Position numbers and translations under genes: made by a program. Positions 25,211 to 34,797 of a stretch of DNA of 64,000 nucleotides are shown piece after piece. Origin of the DNA: RGIG6353 sp045660745 (GTDB lineage Bacteria; Bacillota; Clostridia; Oscillospirales; SIG627); contig JAZREJ010000024.1 of NCBI GenBank assembly GCA_045660745.1, positions 14,446 to 78,445 on the forward strand, read 5' to 3'. The notes beneath the pieces are model-generated. The model had not been told where the DNA came from, searched no databases, and worked only from the letters and a program-made list of their open reading frames with translations. The stretch's first letter is position 1; every line of letters begins with the position of its first letter.

Positions 25211-26033
25211 ACATGAGAAGGGCTCCCGTCACCTCACGCGTCGACATTACGTCACCGAGTATAAGCCATCCCGCAAGAGCCGCAAATACCGACTCAAGGC
25301 TCATGATGATGGTTGCAAGAAGGGGAGAGGTGTATTTCTGACCTATTATTTGCAGCGTATATGCAACTCCCGAGGATAAAACACCTGTGTATAAAAGAGA
25401 GCCTGATGCATCAAGTATCTTTGACGAGTCCTGTATTTCGAGCGGTATGGACAGAGAACAGCATATGATTCCCGCAACCAAAAACTGTATGGCTGAAAGC
25501 TTAACGCCATCCGTTTTCGGAGAGTATTTGTCGATTATGAGAATGTGGAAGGAGAAGAAGATTGCACACAGGAAGGTGAGAAGATCGCCTCGCGATATCG
25601 AAAAACCGTTTTTGATGCACAAGAGATACATTCCAACAAGCGCGACGAATACGGCGATAACCGTGTTTTTGCCGAATTTTTTACCCGTCAATGCTTGAAT
25701 GAGCGGAACGATGATTATATAAAGCGCTGTGATAAATCCCGATTTGCCGGCTTCTGTCTCGGTGAGCCCGATTTGCTGAAGCGTGGAAGCAGCGGTGAAA
25801 ACAAGGCCGCAGAGTATACCGCCGACAATAAGGTCGCGCCTTTTTCCTGTATCTTTCTTTTTTCGAGACATAAAAAATATCACGGGAAGAAGTGCCGCAA
25901 CTCCCAAAAATGAGCGCACTCCGTTAAATGTGAGCGGTCCTATATGATCCACTCCCGTTGACTGTGCAACAAATGCCGTGCCCCATATAAAGGCGGTCAG
26001 CATTAATATAAGATTGCCTTTTAAATTCTTCAT
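25149..26033 (-). CDS. EamA/DMT family transporter
   Basis: A 294-residue protein with ten membrane segments in two EamA repeats (LMLTAFIWGTAFVAQ and the second starting near residue 150). The family exports or imports amino acids, nucleosides or other metabolites; the substrate is unknown. GAGGTAA precedes the start. It has no co-transcribed partner. The 3' end overlaps the YihY-like gene by 62 bases tail to tail, with coding-quality sequence in both frames up to the stops. Confidence 0.88.
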   Translation of the reverse strand: MKNLKGNLILMLTAFIWGTAFVAQSTGVDHIGPLTFNGVRSFLGVAALLPVIFFMSRKKKDTGKRRDLIVGGILCGLVFTAASTLQQIGLTETEAGKSGFITALYIIIVPLIQALTGKKFGKNTVIAVFVALVGMYLLCIKNGFSISRGDLLTFLCAIFFSFHILIIDKYSPKTDGVKLSAIQFLVAGIICCSLSIPLEIQDSSKILDASGSLLYTGVLSSGVAYTLQIIGQKYTSPLLATIIMSLESVFAALAGWLILGDVMSTREVTGALLMFTAIMIAQLPENLFRRKKAG

Positions 26034-26139
26034 TTCATTACCTCACTTAAAAAACACCCCGTATTATATCATAACTTTTTGCTTTTTTCCACATTTTTTT
26101 CAAAAAAAAGAAAAAAATATAACTTTCTCTTTATTTTTT

Positions 26140-26158
26140 ATAACACTTGTGTTATAAT
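26140..26158 (+). promoter_or_regulatory. uvrBA promoter -10 overlapped by a palindrome
   Basis: The -10 element TATAAT (26153-26158) is overlapped by the dyad ATAACAC-TT-GTGTTAT (26140-26155), a likely repressor site. It does not match the usual Firmicutes LexA box (GAAC-N4-GTTC). No good -35 element is visible. Confidence 0.5.
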
Positions 26159-26189
26159 GAAATGAATATGCGGTAAAGGAGGTATGTGC

Positions 26190-28175
26190 GTGGATCATTT
26201 TGAATTAGTATCGAAATATAAGCCTACAGGAGATCAGCCCGAGGCTATAGAAAAACTGTCTCAGGGTGTTCTTGAGGGACTCAAGGAGCAGGTGCTTCTC
26301 GGCGTAACGGGCTCGGGAAAGACCTTTACTATGGCAAATATTATTGCAAAGGTAAATAAGCCGACTCTTATCCTTGCACACAATAAGACCCTTGCCGCAC
26401 AGCTTTGCTCCGAGCTTCGTGAGTACTTTCCGAACAATGCAGTTGAGTATTTCGTGTCCTACTACGATTATTATCAGCCTGAGGCGTATCTGCCGGGCAA
26501 GGATATGTATATAGAAAAGGACTCCTCGATAAACGATGATATCGACAGACTCAGGCACAGCGCAACCTCGGCACTTTTTGAAAGACGCGACGTTATTATT
26601 GTTTCAAGTGTTTCGTGTATATATTCCCTCGGTGACCCTTCCGAGTATGAGAATCTTGTGACGTCTATCCGAGAGGGAATGGAGATATCGCGAGAGACTC
26701 TTGTAAGGCGCCTTATAGCGGTGCAGTTTGAGAGAAACGATATAGATTTTACAAGAAACCGATTCCGTGTCAAAGGGGACACGGTTGATATATTCCCGCC
26801 GGATTCCTCGGAAAAGTTTATAAGAGTTTGCTTTTTCGGAGATGAGATTGAGCGTATATGCGAGGTCCATTCGGTAACGGGTGAAGTTACGGCAGTCTTG
26901 AAGCACGTGGCTCTGTACCCTGCATCACACTACGTCACCTCAAAGGAAAAGCGTGAGCAGGCAATGGACACCATCCGCGCCGAGCTTGTTGACAGGATTG
27001 CATATTTCAGAGAGCATGATATGCTCATTGAAGCACAGAGAATAGAGGAGAGGGTAAGATACGACCTTGAGATGATAGAGGAGGTCGGTTATTGCTCGGG
27101 TATTGAAAACTATTCCCGAATATTTGCGGGTAAGGCACCCGGCTCCACTCCTTACACACTGCTCGATTATTTCCCCGAGGATTTCGTCATGTTTATAGAC
27201 GAGTCGCACGTCACCGTTCCTCAGGTCAGAGGTATGAGCGGCGGAGACAGTGCGAGAAAAAAGAATCTCGTAGAATACGGCTTCCGCTTGCCCAGTGCGT
27301 ATGATAACAGACCTCTTTATTTTAACGAATTTTGCGAAAAGCTCAATCAGGTAATATACGTCAGCGCAACACCCGACGAATACGAGCTTGACCGAAGTGA
27401 GCGTACAGTGGAGCAGATAATCCGTCCGACGGGTCTGCTTGACCCAACCGTTGAGGTGCGCCCGATAGACGGACAGATAGACGACCTTCTTTTTGAAATC
27501 AACGGCAGAGTTGAAAAAGGAGAGAGAGTTCTCGTTGTCACTCTAACCAAAAAGATGGCTGAGGACTTGACCTTGTTTCTTGTTGAGCACGGAGTAAGAG
27601 CAAAATATATGCACCATACTGTCGAAACCATAGAGCGTATGCAGCTTATCCGTGAGCTGAGACAGGGAAAATACGACGTGCTTGTCGGAATTAATTTGCT
27701 CAGAGAAGGTCTTGACCTTCCCGAGGTGTCTCTCGTTGCAATACTTGATGCGGACAAGGAAGGCTTCCTTCGTTCAAGAACCTCGTTTATCCAGATAATA
27801 GGACGTGCGGCACGGCACGTCAACGGAAACGTAATAATGTATGCCGACCGAATGACGGGCTCAATGGAGAAGGCTATTGCAGAGACCGAACGCCGACGTG
27901 CGATACAGGATAAATTCAATAAGGATAACGGAATAACGCCGAAATCTGTAAAGAAGGAGATATCGAGCGTTATCGAAGCGGCTGTCAGGGATGAAGAGGT
28001 GCTTGAACGCTTTAACGGTGAAAAGACTCTTATGACAAGGCGTGAGCGTGAAAAGACAATCGAAAAGCTTACTGCCGAAATGAAGGCAGCGGCAAGGATA
28101 CTTGATTTTGAATATGCCGCGATACTCCGAGATAAAATAGCAAAACTTAAAGGAAATGAAAATGATCAGAGATAA
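26190..28175 (+). CDS. uvrB: Excinuclease ABC subunit UvrB
   Basis: A 661-residue DNA-repair helicase that, with UvrA, loads at lesions and recruits UvrC. It shows Walker A GVTGSGKTFT (about 43), the beta-hairpin region YYDYYQPEAYLP, DESHVTVPQ (Walker B), helicase motifs VSATP and REGLDLPEV, IQIIGRAARH, and the C-terminal UVR coiled-coil (KLTAEMKAAARILDFEYAAILRDKI, in part). The GTG at 26190 is taken as the start because AAAGGAGG is 7 bases upstream and homologues begin with DxFELVSKY; the ATG at 26184 is too close to the site. It is coupled to uvrA downstream. Confidence 0.97.
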   Translation: MDHFELVSKYKPTGDQPEAIEKLSQGVLEGLKEQVLLGVTGSGKTFTMANIIAKVNKPTLILAHNKTLAAQLCSELREYFPNNAVEYFVSYYDYYQPEAYLPGKDMYIEKDSSINDDIDRLRHSATSALFERRDVIIVSSVSCIYSLGDPSEYENLVTSIREGMEISRETLVRRLIAVQFERNDIDFTRNRFRVKGDTVDIFPPDSSEKFIRVCFFGDEIERICEVHSVTGEVTAVLKHVALYPASHYVTSKEKREQAMDTIRAELVDRIAYFREHDMLIEAQRIEERVRYDLEMIEEVGYCSGIENYSRIFAGKAPGSTPYTLLDYFPEDFVMFIDESHVTVPQVRGMSGGDSARKKNLVEYGFRLPSAYDNRPLYFNEFCEKLNQVIYVSATPDEYELDRSERTVEQIIRPTGLLDPTVEVRPIDGQIDDLLFEINGRVEKGERVLVVTLTKKMAEDLTLFLVEHGVRAKYMHHTVETIERMQLIRELRQGKYDVLVGINLLREGLDLPEVSLVAILDADKEGFLRSRTSFIQIIGRAARHVNGNVIMYADRMTGSMEKAIAETERRRAIQDKFNKDNGITPKSVKKEISSVIEAAVRDEEVLERFNGEKTLMTRREREKTIEKLTAEMKAAARILDFEYAAILRDKIAKLKGNENDQR

Positions 28176-31005
28176 GATACAGATAAGAGGTGCCCGTGCA
28201 AACAACCTTAAGAATATCGACGTTGATATTCCGAGAAATCGTTTTGTGGTGCTCACGGGACTTTCGGGCTCAGGTAAAAGCTCGCTTGCGTTCGATACGG
28301 TCTATGCTGAGGGCTACAGACGATTTGTTGAATCGCTTTCGTCTTATGCGCGTCAGTTCCTCGGACAGATGGACAAGCCTGACGTTGACACCATAGAGGG
28401 ACTTTCTCCAACCATTGCAATCGACCAAAAGACCACCTCAAAGAATCCGCGCTCAACCGTCGGAACAGTAACCGAAATACACGATTATTTAAGACTTTTA
28501 TTCGCAAACGTCGGTGTACCTCACTGTCCCGTGTGTGGTAAGGAGATATCAAGACAGAGCATTGACTCTATAACCTCGCAAATAATGGCACTCCCCGAAA
28601 GAACGCGTTTCCAAATACTTTCTCCCGTTGTAAGAGGAAAAAAAGGACTTCACGAAAAGATACTTTCGGATGCCGCAAAGAGCGGATACGTAAGAGCGCG
28701 AGTTGACGGCTATGTGTATGACCTGTCGGATAACATTGAGCTTGATAAAAAGAAGAAGCACAATATAGAAATCGTTATAGATAGACTTGTTATGAAGCCG
28801 GATATCCTTTCTCGCCTTACCGATTCGGTAGAGACGGCGCTTGAGCTTTCCGACGGACTTGTTGTCATTGAGCTTGTCGATCTTGACAAGGATGATGTAA
28901 ACCGTGAATTGATGTTTTCGGAAAATTTTGCTTGCTACGAGCACGGAATAAGCCTCGGAGAGCTTGCCCCGAGAATGTTTTCGTTTAATAATCCCTTCGG
29001 CGCCTGCCCACACTGTGCGGGACTCGGTATGCAGAAGGCGGTAGCACCCGATAAGCTGATTCCCGACAAAAGTCTTTCTCTTGCGGGAGGAGCGATTGCT
29101 GTAAACGGTTATAAGAGCCTTAATAAGGATGGTTGGACTACCAAGATAATCAAGCAAGTAGGCGAAAGATTCGGATTCACCTTAGAACAGCCGATAGATA
29201 CGTTTTCCGATGAAGCACTGAACGCCCTCATGTACGGTACAGGAAACGAAATATACAAGCTTCCTTACGCCAAGGATGGAGTGGTGCGTAATTACGAGAC
29301 GACCTTTGAAGGAATCGTCAATTCCACAGCCCGCCGTTTTGCGGAGTCGGGCGACAGCTATTATGATGAATTCATGACCGAAGTGCCCTGTCCCGAATGT
29401 GACGGAAAGAGACTGAAAAAGGAGTCTCTTTGTGTCACTGTGGGAGGGCAAAATATTGCTGAGGTTTCCGATATGTCGGTTTCGGATGCTCTTGCGTTTT
29501 TTGATGCACTCACGCTCACTGAAAAGGAACAGGAGATTGCTCGCGAGATAATAAAGGAGATACGAGCGCGCTTAACGTTTTTGAGCCGAGTCGGACTTGA
29601 ATATCTCTCACTTTCGAGAGCATCGGCAACCCTTTCGGGCGGAGAGAGTCAGCGAATACGTCTTGCCACTCAGATAGGCTCGTCGCTTATGGGAGTGATA
29701 TATATCCTCGATGAGCCGAGCATCGGTCTTCATCAAAGAGATAATTCAAAGCTTATAGAAACACTTAAAAATCTGCGTGACGTCGGAAATACTGTGCTTG
29801 TAGTTGAGCACGATACGGAAACAATAGAAAATTCCGATTACGTTGTCGATATAGGACCTGCGGCGGGAATTCATGGAGGACAGGTAGTCTTCGTTGGTAC
29901 TCCCGAGGAGATTTTGAAAAGCGAGGACAGTGTAACAGGTAGATTTTTATCGGGAAGAGAAAAAATAGATATCCCGACCGTGAGACTCAAGGGTAACGGT
30001 AACCGTCTGCGCGTTATCGGTGCTCGCGAAAATAACCTTAAGAATGTAAGTGTTGAGATCCCTCTGGGCACTCTTACTTGTGTTACAGGTGTATCGGGTT
30101 CGGGCAAAAGCTCGCTTATAAACGGAATACTGTATAAGTCTCTTGCGCGTACCCTTAACCGCGCATTTACAACTCCCGGTAAGCATGACAGGATAGAGGG
30201 CGCTGAAAATCTTGACAAGATAATTGCAATAGACCAGTCCCCCATAGGAAGAACTCCACGCTCAAATCCCGCAACATATACCGGACTTTTCAATGAAATA
30301 CGAGCTCTTTTCGCATCCACTCCGGATGCCAAGGAGAGAGGATACGGGCAGGACAGATTCTCATTTAATCTCAAAGGCGGACGTTGTGAAGCGTGTGAAG
30401 GCGATGGCACGATGTGTATTGAAATGCACTTTTTACCCGACGTGTACGTTACCTGTGACGTGTGTCACGGAAAGCGTTATAACAGAGAAACGCTTGAAGT
30501 CAAGTACAAAGGAAAAAGTATTTTCGACGTACTTGACATGAGTGTTGAGGAAGCGGTAATATTCTTTGAAAATATACCTAAGATCAAGCGCAAGCTTGAC
30601 ACTCTTATGGATGTTGGACTCGGATACATCAAGCTCGGTCAGTCCTCTACCACCCTTTCGGGAGGAGAGGTACAGAGAGTCAAGCTTGCAACCGAGCTTA
30701 CAAAACGCTCGACAGGCAAGACTATATACCTTCTTGACGAGCCTACAACGGGACTTCATACTGCTGATGTAAAGCTGCTTGTAAAGGTACTCAAGCGTCT
30801 TGTGGATTCCGGTAATACGGTGATTGTTATCGAGCATAATCTTGATCTTATTAAAACTGCCGACTATATAATTGATATGGGTCCTGAGGGCGGTGACTGC
30901 GGCGGCACTGTCGTTGCAATTGGTACTCCCGAGGAGGTTGCCGAAACCGAGGGGTCATATACAGGACTTTATCTTAAAAAAATTCTTGATAAGGAAACAA
31001 AATGA
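28162..31005 (+). CDS. uvrA: Excinuclease ABC subunit UvrA
   Basis: A 947-residue damage-recognition ATPase with two ABC modules: Walker A GLSGSGKSSLAF near residue 32 and GVSGSGKSSLING near residue 640; signature LSGGESQRIRLATQ and LSGGEVQRVKLATE; Walker B ILDEPSIGLHQRD and LLDEPTTGLHTAD. Zinc-finger cysteines are at CPVCGKE, CPHCAG, CPECDG and CEACEGDGTMC..CDVCHG. The start at 28162 (IRDKIQIRGARANN) has AAAGGA upstream and overlaps the uvrB end by 14 bases. The next gene begins within its stop (ATGA), so the repair genes are co-transcribed with the radical SAM genes. Confidence 0.97.
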   Translation: MIRDKIQIRGARANNLKNIDVDIPRNRFVVLTGLSGSGKSSLAFDTVYAEGYRRFVESLSSYARQFLGQMDKPDVDTIEGLSPTIAIDQKTTSKNPRSTVGTVTEIHDYLRLLFANVGVPHCPVCGKEISRQSIDSITSQIMALPERTRFQILSPVVRGKKGLHEKILSDAAKSGYVRARVDGYVYDLSDNIELDKKKKHNIEIVIDRLVMKPDILSRLTDSVETALELSDGLVVIELVDLDKDDVNRELMFSENFACYEHGISLGELAPRMFSFNNPFGACPHCAGLGMQKAVAPDKLIPDKSLSLAGGAIAVNGYKSLNKDGWTTKIIKQVGERFGFTLEQPIDTFSDEALNALMYGTGNEIYKLPYAKDGVVRNYETTFEGIVNSTARRFAESGDSYYDEFMTEVPCPECDGKRLKKESLCVTVGGQNIAEVSDMSVSDALAFFDALTLTEKEQEIAREIIKEIRARLTFLSRVGLEYLSLSRASATLSGGESQRIRLATQIGSSLMGVIYILDEPSIGLHQRDNSKLIETLKNLRDVGNTVLVVEHDTETIENSDYVVDIGPAAGIHGGQVVFVGTPEEILKSEDSVTGRFLSGREKIDIPTVRLKGNGNRLRVIGARENNLKNVSVEIPLGTLTCVTGVSGSGKSSLINGILYKSLARTLNRAFTTPGKHDRIEGAENLDKIIAIDQSPIGRTPRSNPATYTGLFNEIRALFASTPDAKERGYGQDRFSFNLKGGRCEACEGDGTMCIEMHFLPDVYVTCDVCHGKRYNRETLEVKYKGKSIFDVLDMSVEEAVIFFENIPKIKRKLDTLMDVGLGYIKLGQSSTTLSGGEVQRVKLATELTKRSTGKTIYLLDEPTTGLHTADVKLLVKVLKRLVDSGNTVIVIEHNLDLIKTADYIIDMGPEGGDCGGTVVAIGTPEEVAETEGSYTGLYLKKILDKETK

Positions 31006-32849
31006 TAAGAGCTGATATAGAAAAATATTTAAGAAACGTTGAAAAGCCGGGACGATATACCGGCGGAGAAGAAGGGGAAACTTTAAAGGATAAAAGCCTT
31101 GTCGACGTAAGAATTGCGTTCGCTTTCCCCGATCTCTATGAGATAGGCATGTCAAATCTGGGGCTTAAAATACTTTATTCCTGTCTTAACAACGTTGATG
31201 GGGTATGGTGTGAACGCGTGTTTGCACCCGCCCTTGATATGGCGAAAATAATGCGCGAGAATAACGTTCCGCTGTGGGCACTTGAAAGTGGAGACAGTGT
31301 TCGAGACTTTGATTTTTTTGCTATGACCGTTCAGTATGAAGGACTTTATACGAATATTCTTTACCTTCTCGAGCTTGCGGGAATACCTTTTTATGCCAAA
31401 GATCGCGATGAATCCTATCCAATAATTCTCGGAGGAGGTCCGTGTACCTACAACCCCGAGCCGTTTTGCGAGTTTTTTGATATTCTTTCGATAGGTGAGG
31501 GCGAGGAGGCTCTTCCCGAGCTTGCGCTTCTTTACCGCGATTCCAAGGCTAAAAAGGAAAGCCGTGAAAAATTCCTCTACAGAGTTGCAACCGAGCTTGA
31601 AGGCTTTTACGTTCCCTCACTTTACAGTGTTGAGTATTCCGAGGACGGCAAGCTTTCGGGAATAATTCCCGCCGAAGGTGTACCCGAAAAGGTTGCCAAG
31701 AGATTTGTTGAAAAGCTTGACACGGCGAACTATCCCACAAAGCAGATAATCCCTTACATAGAAACAGTTCACGACAGAGCAACCGTTGAGATATTCAGAG
31801 GCTGTATAAGAGGCTGCCGCTTCTGTCAGGCGGGAATGGTCACACGTCCTGTAAGAGAGCGAAGCCCCGAAGTGATAGATAAAATGTCAAGGGATACTGT
31901 TGCCGCGTGCGGATATGAGGAGATAGGAGTTTCTTCTCTGAGTACAAGTGACTATACAAGGCTCCCCGAGCTTACAGACAAGCTGCTTTCATGGACGAAT
32001 GACGAGAAGATAAATCTGTCACTCCCGTCACTGAGACTCGACAGCTTTACAAAAGAGCTTATGGACAAGGTTATGAGCCTGAGAAAATCGGGCCTTACCT
32101 TTGCACCCGAGGCAGGTACACAGCGCCTTCGCGACGTTATAAACAAAGGTGTCACCGAGGACGACCTCATGAGAGCGGCGTCCTGGGCGTTTTCAACCGG
32201 CAGAACAGGAATCAAGCTATACTTTATGTCGGGACTTCCCACCGAGACGGACGAAGATACCGTGGGTATTGCCGACCTTGCTCAAAAGGTGGTAAACCTA
32301 TACTATGCATCACCCGACAAACCTAAGGGTAAGTCGGTAACAGTTTCCGTAAGTGTTTCCTGTTTTGTTCCGAAGCCATTCACTCCATTCCAATTTGAAC
32401 CGCAGGAAAAGCTTTCCGAGCTTCAGCGCCGTCAAATGCTTTTGAAGGAAAGCATCACCACGAAAAAGGTGCGCTATACCTGGCACGAAGCTAAGGTCAG
32501 CTTTATTGAAGCTGTCTTTTCAAGAGGCGACAGAAGACTCTCAGGGGCTATTGTCGAAGCCTATCGCCTCGGACAGGTATTTGATGCGTGGAGCGAGCAC
32601 TTCGACTTTGAACGCTGGATGAAAGCGTTTGAAAACGTAGGACTTGACCCCGAATTTTATGCATACAGACGTTTTGAGTATACAGACGTTCTCCCGTGGG
32701 ATATGATAGACGCGGGAGTGTCCAAGGAATTCCTTATAAGAGAAAATAAAAAAGCACATGAGGAAACGCTTACTCCCGACTGCCGTACACAGTGTGCGGG
32801 ATGCGGTGCTCCTAAGTGCTTGATAAGAGAGGGGAGGGAAAAAGCGTGA
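31002..32849 (+). CDS. B12-binding-type radical SAM protein (TIGR03960-like)
   Basis: This 615-residue protein resembles the TIGR03960 family of radical SAM proteins of unknown reaction, common in Clostridia. The N-terminal part (about 1-200) resembles a cobalamin-binding-like domain. The radical SAM cluster motif FRGCIRGCRFCQAG (about 270) has the CxxxCxxC pattern, followed by the elongator-type barrel (SLPSLRLDSFTKELM, LTFAPEAGTQRLRDVINKG). The C-terminus ends with CRTQCAGCGAPKC, possibly another metal site. It overlaps uvrA by ATGA and the next gene by GTGA. The usual partner, a DUF2344 protein, follows. The family often sits near rnG/rplU and has been guessed to act on RNA or ribosomes; that is inference. 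Confidence 0.88.
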   Translation: MIRADIEKYLRNVEKPGRYTGGEEGETLKDKSLVDVRIAFAFPDLYEIGMSNLGLKILYSCLNNVDGVWCERVFAPALDMAKIMRENNVPLWALESGDSVRDFDFFAMTVQYEGLYTNILYLLELAGIPFYAKDRDESYPIILGGGPCTYNPEPFCEFFDILSIGEGEEALPELALLYRDSKAKKESREKFLYRVATELEGFYVPSLYSVEYSEDGKLSGIIPAEGVPEKVAKRFVEKLDTANYPTKQIIPYIETVHDRATVEIFRGCIRGCRFCQAGMVTRPVRERSPEVIDKMSRDTVAACGYEEIGVSSLSTSDYTRLPELTDKLLSWTNDEKINLSLPSLRLDSFTKELMDKVMSLRKSGLTFAPEAGTQRLRDVINKGVTEDDLMRAASWAFSTGRTGIKLYFMSGLPTETDEDTVGIADLAQKVVNLYYASPDKPKGKSVTVSVSVSCFVPKPFTPFQFEPQEKLSELQRRQMLLKESITTKKVRYTWHEAKVSFIEAVFSRGDRRLSGAIVEAYRLGQVFDAWSEHFDFERWMKAFENVGLDPEFYAYRRFEYTDVLPWDMIDAGVSKEFLIRENKKAHEETLTPDCRTQCAGCGAPKCLIREGREKA

Positions 32850-33520
32850 CAAACCCTGCAATAAGACTTAAATTCAAAAAGTTCGGAGGACTTAAATACA
32901 TATCGCACCTTGACCTTCAGCGTGCTGTTTTAAGATTTATAAAACGCGCAAAGCTTCCCATTCGGTATACCGAGGGCTTTAATCCACATCCCAAGATAGT
33001 GTTTGCTCTCACCCTTTCGGTTGGTACCGAGAGCGAGTGTGAGCTTGTTGACGTTTATCTTGCAAGAGACCCTGACAATCCCGAAATACCCGTTATCACA
33101 CCTGACGATTTTGTCGCGCGTCTTCGGGAGGTGCTTCCGAACGGACTTGAGGTTATCGACGCTTATTATCCTGATTGCGATTTCGGTGATATCGTATCGT
33201 CGGATTATGAGATAACACTCTATAAAAAAGAGAAAGCAGAGCTTGCTCCCAAGATTCTGGAAGCAATGTCACATCCTATAGAAATCACTAAAAAAGGAAA
33301 AGCGGGAGAGCGACAAATAGACGTTGTTCCTTTGGTATTCGGCTTCAGCTCATATGACACGGACGATACCTTCGTTATCAGTGCGACTCTTTCGGCTAAG
33401 CCTAATGAATATCTCAATCCCGATCTCTTTGTAAAAGGACTTCTTGAAACGGACGTGGGACACTATGTGGACACGTGGCAAACAAAACGCGTCGCAATAA
33501 ACTTCAAGGAGGGAAAGTGA
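32846..33520 (+). CDS. Radical SAM-associated DUF2344 protein (TIGR03936-like)
   Basis: A 224-residue protein of the DUF2344 family, almost always encoded next to or fused to the radical SAM protein upstream. Recognisable are the N-terminal RLKFKKFGGLKYISHLDLQR and the YTEGFNPHPKIVFALTLSVG segment (in part). GTG at 32846 is taken as start: it overlaps the upstream TGA (GTGA) and has GGGAGGG at good spacing; the longer frame from 32816 lies inside the previous gene. Its stop overlaps the next ATG by one base. Function is unknown but tied to the partner. Confidence 0.88.
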   Translation: MTNPAIRLKFKKFGGLKYISHLDLQRAVLRFIKRAKLPIRYTEGFNPHPKIVFALTLSVGTESECELVDVYLARDPDNPEIPVITPDDFVARLREVLPNGLEVIDAYYPDCDFGDIVSSDYEITLYKKEKAELAPKILEAMSHPIEITKKGKAGERQIDVVPLVFGFSSYDTDDTFVISATLSAKPNEYLNPDLFVKGLLETDVGHYVDTWQTKRVAINFKEGK

Positions 33521-34101
33521 TGGATACTACAGGCGAGTTTTACGCACTGCTTTTTCGCTCCAAAAATATCAACCGTTGGGGAATGATGAGGAATATGTTT
33601 CCCGAAAATCTCTCATCCCATTCATGGGAAACCGCAGTGCTTACACATGCACTTGCACTTATAGGCAATAAGCGTTTTTCAAAAAGCTACAATACCGAAA
33701 AGCTTGTACTTTTCGCGCTCTATCACGATGTCAGTGAGATACTTACAGGCGACCTTCCAACCCCTGTTAAATATTATAACGAGGATATAAAAACGGCATA
33801 CAAGAAGATAGAAGAAAAAGCTGAGGAAAAAATTCTGTCTCTTTTGTCTCAGGAATATAGAGTGGATTTTGAAAGACTTCTCACGCTCTCTGAGAAAGAA
33901 CACAAAATAGTCAAATCCGCGGATAAGCTTTGCGCTTATATAAAATGCCTTGACGAGCTTTCCGCCTCAAATAAGGAATTTATAAAGGCTGAGAAAACAA
34001 TAAAAGATAGTCTTGAAAAATCCGACTGCGAGGAAGCGCAATACTTTGTTGAAAACTATTTGCAAGCGTTTGAGAAACCGCTTGATGACATAACACTTTA
34101 A
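33520..34101 (+). CDS. HD-domain 5'-deoxynucleotidase (YfbR-like)
   Basis: A 193-residue HD-domain phosphohydrolase. Metal ligands: His in SSHSWETA (about 28), HD in FALYHDVSEI (about 70), and a late Asp in VKSADKLCAYIKCL. The layout and the LTGDLPTPVKYYN motif match YfbR, which dephosphorylates deoxynucleoside 5'-monophosphates in the cytosol. The start at 33520 follows GGAGGG. It is coupled to the DUF2344 gene, and a HAD phosphatase follows after 9 bases. Confidence 0.85.
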   Translation: MDTTGEFYALLFRSKNINRWGMMRNMFPENLSSHSWETAVLTHALALIGNKRFSKSYNTEKLVLFALYHDVSEILTGDLPTPVKYYNEDIKTAYKKIEEKAEEKILSLLSQEYRVDFERLLTLSEKEHKIVKSADKLCAYIKCLDELSASNKEFIKAEKTIKDSLEKSDCEEAQYFVENYLQAFEKPLDDITL

Positions 34102-34110
34102 GGAGAATTT

Positions 34111-34755
34111 ATGAAAGCATATTTATTTGATCTTGACGGCACTGTTGTTAATACACTTGAGGACATTACCTGTGCTGTAAATTTAATGCTTGTTGAGTAT
34201 AACTTTCCTATTTTTACTCTTGAAGAAATAAGACAGAAGATAGGCAACGGGGCACGCAAGCTTGTTCAACGCGCTCTTCCAGAAGACGTTTGTAACGACG
34301 ATGAATTCGTTGACCGCGCACTTCGTACTTACCAGGACTTCTACACCGCTCACTGTACTGATAAGGTAAGTGTTTACCCGGGACTTGAAGAAGTACTCAG
34401 ACAGATGAAGAAGGATGGAAAGAAGCTTGCTATCGTAACGAATAAAGATCATATGCACGCAACCGTTATTACCGATAAGCTTTTACCGGGTGTGTTCGAT
34501 GTCGTTCTCGGGTATAACGGAACTTTCCCTCACAAGCCCAATCCCGAAGCGGTTCTTTCCATAATCAAGGATTTTGGAGTAACCCCTGAAGAATCAGCCT
34601 TCGTCGGTGATACTTGGGTTGACGTTGAGACCGGCAGAAACGCAGGTATGAAGACTGTTGGCGTTGAATGGGGCTTTTCGGGGCTCGCGTCCTATGACGA
34701 AGAGCATCTGCCCGATGCAATACTCACAAAAGCAGAGGGTCTTTTTTTGATATAA
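34111..34755 (+). CDS. HAD family phosphatase (phosphoglycolate phosphatase-like)
   Basis: A 214-residue HAD hydrolase. Motif I is FDLDGTVVNT (nucleophile Asp8), motif II is IVTNKDH, motif III is HKPNPEAVLSI, and motif IV is FVGDTWVDVETG. The helical cap between about 15 and 80 is of the C1 (Gph/pyrophosphatase PpaX) type. It removes phosphate from a small metabolite; phosphoglycolate is the family default, pyrophosphate or a nucleotide is possible. AGGAGA precedes the start. Last gene of the run that begins with uvrB, closed by a terminator. Confidence 0.87.
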   Translation: MKAYLFDLDGTVVNTLEDITCAVNLMLVEYNFPIFTLEEIRQKIGNGARKLVQRALPEDVCNDDEFVDRALRTYQDFYTAHCTDKVSVYPGLEEVLRQMKKDGKKLAIVTNKDHMHATVITDKLLPGVFDVVLGYNGTFPHKPNPEAVLSIIKDFGVTPEESAFVGDTWVDVETGRNAGMKTVGVEWGFSGLASYDEEHLPDAILTKAEGLFLI

Positions 34756-34757
34756 AA

Positions 34758-34786
34758 GAAAAAGGAGAGGCGAGCCTCTCCTTTTT
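34758..34786. terminator. Bidirectional terminator
   Basis: A 12-bp perfect stem AAAAGGAGAGGC with its complement around a GA centre, and A/T runs on both sides. It ends the uvrBA run and also the minus-strand small gene at 34798-34950. Confidence 0.85.
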
Positions 34787-34797
34787 GTAATATCTGA

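Noticed and set aside
26140..26155. LexA/SOS box at uvrB
   Set aside because: The palindrome does not contain the GAAC-N4-GTTC core; kept only as an unidentified operator.
27347..27919. Minus-strand frame of 190 codons antisense to uvrB
   Set aside because: A Ser/Arg-rich composition with no family signature, opposite to conserved helicase motifs.
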